From NCBI GenBank assembly GCA_019425045.1, contig JAHYYI010000016.1, forward strand, positions 1 through 8,523: 8,523 bases of DNA, given 5' to 3'. Numbering within the stretch: the stretch's first letter is position 1; each line of letters opens with the position of its first letter. Under the pieces are notes generated by a model. The model was given only the letters and a program-made list of their open reading frames with translations. It did not search any database and had not been told where the DNA came from. Source of the DNA: Collinsella sp. Lineage in GTDB: Bacteria > Actinomycetota > Coriobacteriia > Coriobacteriales > Coriobacteriaceae. Position numbers and translations under genes: made by a program. Below are positions 6,429 through 8,523 of the stretch, piece by piece.

Positions 6429-6434
6429 AGTATA
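6429..6434 (-). promoter_or_regulatory. Candidate -10 box for the tatA operon
   Basis: The minus strand reads CTATACTT, containing TATACT (5/6 to consensus), 75 bases upstream of the tatA GTG. The same octamer lies upstream of the aminotransferase gene at 8218-8225. The base of the 11-bp hairpin abuts it directly, so the -35 region would fall inside that hairpin, and no good -35 hexamer is seen. The 153-bp gap with hairpins fits a promoter here. Confidence 0.4.
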
Positions 6435-6462
6435 GCGCCCGGACGCCAAAACGTCCGAGCGC
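6435..6462 (-). terminator. 11-bp hairpin downstream of the STAS gene
   Basis: Arms 6435-6445 and 6452-6462 pair over 11 positions around a six-base loop. In minus-strand RNA the one imperfect position is a G-U wobble, whereas in plus-strand RNA it would be an A-C mismatch, so the structure favours the minus transcript. There is no following U-tract, so intrinsic termination would be weak. It may instead stabilise the STAS mRNA 3' end or be part of the tatA promoter region. Confidence 0.4.
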
Positions 6463-6473
6463 ATCACAAACAT

Positions 6474-6502
6474 ATGCCAAACGGCATGCCCCTTTGGGGG
6501 CA
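6474..6502 (-). terminator. Two adjacent small hairpins just after the STAS stop
   Basis: TGCCCC/GGGGCA (6487-6492 with 6497-6502, 6-bp stem, four-base loop) and ATGCC/GGCAT (6474-6478 with 6483-6487, 5-bp stem) follow each other directly, beginning five bases after the STAS stop codon. Neither is followed by a long U-tract. With the 11-bp hairpin downstream they make three stem-loops in 68 bases, a plausible transcript end or processing region separating STAS from tatA. Confidence 0.4.
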
Positions 6503-6506
6503 AAGA

Positions 6507-6821
6507 TTATGCCGCCGTGATCGAAATCTCCTGGTCGACGCCCAGCAGCTGAACCACGCGCATCACCTGGGGCTGCACATTAGTGCAGCTAAAGCGCTTA
6601 CCGTGGTCGACCGCGTGGTGCGCGGCGCCCACGAGCACGCCAATGCCCGTCGAATCGATGTAGCTCACCTGGGCAAAATCGAGCTCAACGGCCTCAGTGG
6701 GCTGCTCGAGCGCCAGGTCGATAGCATTGCGCAGGCTATCGGCGTTAGAGATATCGATCTCGCCGGTTACCTTAATGGTGTAGATCTCCGGCGTGGGGTT
6801 GGTGGAAATACCCAAATCCAT
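6507..6821 (-). CDS. STAS-domain anti-anti-sigma factor (SpoIIAA/RsbV-like)
   Basis: The 104-residue protein is a single STAS domain. In this family the unphosphorylated protein binds an anti-sigma kinase and frees a sigma factor, and phosphorylation of one serine switches it off. The family opening VTGEIDISNADSLRNAI is at 18-34 and the phosphosite motif YIDSTGIGVLVGA at 54-66, so S57 is the expected phosphoacceptor, preceded by D56. Length and start (ATG with AAAGGAG eight bases upstream) are typical. No kinase of the SpoIIAB/RsbW type, PP2C phosphatase or sigma factor gene is adjacent, so the partner is unknown. It begins 51 bp after the aminotransferase stop, so cotranscription with it is possible. 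A role in another STAS-dependent process cannot be excluded. Confidence 0.93.
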   Translation of the reverse strand: MDLGISTNPTPEIYTIKVTGEIDISNADSLRNAIDLALEQPTEAVELDFAQVSYIDSTGIGVLVGAAHHAVDHGKRFSCTNVQPQVMRVVQLLGVDQEISITAA

Positions 6822-6872
6822 GTATACGCTCCTTTACGTATCGAAAGTGCGGATAGTACGGGAAGCCGCGCG

Positions 6873-8177
6873 TTAGGCGCGCTCGGCACGCGCAAGCTCG
6901 GCAGCGACAAGCTTGACGGCCAGCACCAGCACATCGAGCGCGGCCTCCAGGTCCTCGACCGTGGGATAGCTCGGCGCGATGCGGATGTTGGTGTCGCGCG
7001 GGTCCTTGCCATAAGGCCAGGTGGCACCAGCCGGCGTGAGCTTGACGCCCAGGTCGGCGCAGAGCGCGGCGACCTTCTGGGCTGAACCCTCGGGACCATC
7101 GAAGCTTACAAAGTAGCCGCCGCGGGGGTGCGTCCAGGTGGCGCAGCCCGTCTCGCCCAGGCCCTCGGTGAGCTTGCGCTCAACGGCCTCAAAGCGCGGG
7201 CGCAGAAACTCGGCATGCTTTTTCATGTGCTCCTTGACCGCCTCGATGGTGGGAAGGAAACGCACGTGACGTAGCTGGTTGAGCTTGTCGGCGCTGATGA
7301 GGCCGGCCTTCAGGCGCTTGGAGAACTCGGCGATGACCGCGGGGCTCGCACCGATAAAGCCGATACCGGCGCCCGGGAAGGTGATCTTGGACGTCGAGGC
7401 AAATGCCACCACGCGGTCCTCGGTGCCCGCCGCGCGAGCGAGGTCAAAGATGTTTGCGAGCTCGTCGGTCTCGTCGTACAGGTCGTGCACGCAGTAGGCG
7501 TTGTCCCAGAAGATGCGGAAATCGGGTGCGGCCGTGGGCATCTCAACCAGGCGGCGCACAGTGTCCTCGCTAAAGGTGATGCCCGTGGGGTTGGAATACT
7601 TGGGCACGCACCAGATGCCCTTGATGGAATCGTCGGCGGCGACGAGGCGCTCGACCTCGTCCATGTCGGGGCCGTTGTCGGTCATCGCGACGGGGACGTT
7701 CTCGATACCCAGATCGGCGGTGATGCCAAAGTGGCGGTCGTAGCCGGGAACAGGGCACAGGAACTTGACCTTCTTGCCGTCGTGGGCAGCCTCGTAGGCA
7801 TCCCAGGGCTCGCTGCCGCACGAGCCGCAGCGCCAGAACATACCGGCGATGTCGTGCTCGATCAGCAGGCTCGACGAACCCAGCACGAGCGTCTGCTCGG
7901 CGGGGCAGCCCAGGAACTCCCCCGCCAGCTTGCGTGCCGAGGGAATGCCCTCAAAGCAGCCGTAGTTGGAACAGTCGACGTTGCCGTCGTGCAGGTCGGC
8001 ATCGGCATTGAGGATATCGAGCATGGGTCGAGAGATGTCCACCTGGGAGGGCGACGGCTTGCCGCGGGCCATGTCGAGCGCCAGGCCCTTGGCCTTGACC
8101 TCGGCGACCTCGGCTTTGAGCGCCTCGATGGCGGCATCGAGTTCGGTGGTTTCCATCTTCTGGTAGATCGTCTGCAT
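6873..8177 (-). CDS. Aspartate aminotransferase, type Ic (MocR-like class I/II fold)
   Basis: This is a PLP-dependent transaminase, most likely interconverting aspartate and 2-oxoglutarate with oxaloacetate and glutamate in the cytoplasm. Its 434 residues carry the family landmarks DMARGKPSPSQ at 35-45, NYGCFEGIPSARKL at 71-84, PVPGYDRHF at 142-150, SNPTG with N196, FWDNAY with D225 and Y228, the PLP lysine K264 in STSKITFPGAG, and R399 in NIRIAPSYP for the substrate carboxylate. The wording matches the aspartate aminotransferase subgroup related to MocR regulators (type Ic, Pfam Asp_aminotransf) rather than the classic AspC type; there is no DNA-binding domain. The ATG at 8177 has AAAGG eight bases upstream; M8 is a less likely start. 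It is first in the minus-strand run and diverges from the gene at 8327. Substrate choice is by family only. Confidence 0.93.
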   Translation of the reverse strand: MQTIYQKMETTELDAAIEALKAEVAEVKAKGLALDMARGKPSPSQVDISRPMLDILNADADLHDGNVDCSNYGCFEGIPSARKLAGEFLGCPAEQTLVLGSSSLLIEHDIAGMFWRCGSCGSEPWDAYEAAHDGKKVKFLCPVPGYDRHFGITADLGIENVPVAMTDNGPDMDEVERLVAADDSIKGIWCVPKYSNPTGITFSEDTVRRLVEMPTAAPDFRIFWDNAYCVHDLYDETDELANIFDLARAAGTEDRVVAFASTSKITFPGAGIGFIGASPAVIAEFSKRLKAGLISADKLNQLRHVRFLPTIEAVKEHMKKHAEFLRPRFEAVERKLTEGLGETGCATWTHPRGGYFVSFDGPEGSAQKVAALCADLGVKLTPAGATWPYGKDPRDTNIRIAPSYPTVEDLEAALDVLVLAVKLVAAELARAERA

Positions 8178-8218
8178 GGGTGCGACCTTTCACGAAGCGG
8201 TACGTTGCAATTCTTCTA

Positions 8219-8224
8219 AGTATA
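8219..8224 (-). promoter_or_regulatory. Candidate -10 box for the aminotransferase gene
   Basis: TATACT within CTATACTT on the minus strand is a 5/6 match to the -10 consensus, 41 bases upstream of the ATG at 8177. It is the same octamer as in the tatA upstream region. A clear -35 box at the usual distance is not seen. Confidence 0.45.
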
Positions 8225-8253
8225 GACCGCCACCGTCACAACGTTATGAAGCC

Positions 8254-8282
8254 GTGATAGATTAAGTCCATCGCAATAAATT
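8254..8282 (+). promoter_or_regulatory. Weak candidate promoter for the right-edge gene
   Basis: GTGATA at 8254-8259 and TAAATT at 8277-8282 each match the -35 and -10 consensus at 4 of 6 positions with a 17-base spacer. This would give a leader of about 38 bases before the ATG at 8327. The 149-bp divergent gap must hold promoters for both directions, and this is the best plus-strand candidate I see. Confidence 0.25.
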
Positions 8283-8315
8283 ACGAATCGCCGCGCATGC
8301 CGGCGTGAAGCGCCC

Positions 8316-8322
8316 AAGGAGG
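8316..8322 (+). promoter_or_regulatory. Strong Shine-Dalgarno for the right-edge gene
   Basis: AAGGAGG, a full match to the anti-Shine-Dalgarno core, ends four bases before the ATG at 8327. It supports translation of this open frame even though the gene is cut by the window edge. Confidence 0.75.
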
Positions 8323-8326
8323 CACT

Positions 8327-8523
8327 ATGGAGTACGGATCGTTCCAGGCCGAGGAATTCGGCGACCTGCAGCGCCTGGTCGACGGACTGTTTTACGACCG
8401 CCACACCATCGACCGCCTGGATCTCATCGTGCAGGCCGAGATCTTGGACCTCGCGCCCGATCTCATGGAAATCGTCAACCTGCTACCGCCCGGCTATTAC
8501 GACCGCCAGTCACTTTGCGACCA
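8327..8523 (+). CDS. Unrecognised protein, N-terminal fragment (runs off the window)
   Basis: An open frame of 65 codons starts at the ATG after a strong AAGGAGG and continues to the window edge with no stop. It begins MEYGSFQAEEFGDLQRLVDG and is soluble-looking, acidic and Leu/Asp-rich. It has no signal peptide or membrane helix in the visible part. The segment LDLIVQAEILDLAPDLMEIV (31-50) looks helical, followed by LLPPGYYDRQSLCD. I do not recognise a family and assign no function. It is divergent from the aminotransferase gene across 149 bp, so the two could share regulation. The evidence that it is real is the ribosome site and high-GC third positions like those of its neighbours. Confidence 0.75.
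   Translation, partial: MEYGSFQAEEFGDLQRLVDGLFYDRHTIDRLDLIVQAEILDLAPDLMEIVNLLPPGYYDRQSLCD

Noticed and set aside
7485..8219. 244-codon plus-strand frame antisense to the aminotransferase gene
   Set aside because: It has a His/Val/Gly-rich composition typical of antisense shadows, no ribosome site and no motif. The minus-strand gene has all PLP-enzyme landmarks.
8202..8244. ACGTTG and CAACGT inverted half-sites around the aminotransferase -10 box, as an operator
   Set aside because: The arms are only 6 bp and 31 bases apart. Several such pairs are expected by chance in a gap of this size.

Overview
The window looks like chromosomal DNA from a high-GC Gram-positive bacterium of the class Coriobacteriia, most likely Collinsella or a close relative. 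This rests on general resemblance, not on a database search: GC-rich coding sequence of actinobacterial type, a compact TatA/TatC pair, an archaeal-type type IA topoisomerase with a Lys/Ala/Thr-rich tail, a zinc-ribbon/single-TM protein, and intergenic elements carrying a TAGGGAC core. No phage, transposase, CRISPR, tRNA or rRNA is visible.

Layout. At the left, a plus-strand gene (115-1098) encodes a membrane-anchored zinc-ribbon protein with a very acidic, Asp-rich outer domain. It converges on topA. Between them lie a 58-bp near-perfect palindrome (1117-1174) and a strong bidirectional terminator (1177-1219). Everything from 1242 to 8177 is on the minus strand. In transcription order it reads: aspartate aminotransferase of the type Ic family (8177-6873), orphan STAS anti-anti-sigma protein (6821-6507), a hairpin-rich gap, tatA (6353-5766), tatC (5766-4975), hypA (4968-4612), hypB (4556-3873) and archaeal-type DNA topoisomerase I (3818-1242). 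At the right edge a divergent plus-strand gene of unknown function starts at 8327 and runs off the window.

How the genes fit together. tatA and tatC overlap by one base (TAATG), tatC and hypA are 6 bp apart, and hypA-hypB and hypB-topA are each separated by about 55 bp, so tatA-tatC-hypA-hypB-topA is a plausible operon. TatA and TatC form a minimal translocase for folded, cofactor-bearing proteins. HypA and HypB deliver nickel to [NiFe]-hydrogenase precursors. Their coupling is what one would expect if a nickel enzyme is matured in the cytoplasm and some redox partners are exported folded, but no Tat substrate, hydrogenase or hypCDEF gene lies in the window. The topoisomerase looks like a passenger at the operon's end.

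Starts were chosen by Shine-Dalgarno position, which moves three genes away from a simple ATG/longest-frame reading: the zinc-ribbon gene (ATG at 115, not the GTG at 97), tatA (GTG at 6353) and topA (TTG at 3818). I did not find a convincing new biological system. The most interesting signals are the two related TAGGGAC-core elements flanking the first gene, the tat-hyp coupling, the mosaic topoisomerase, and the unusual acidic tails.
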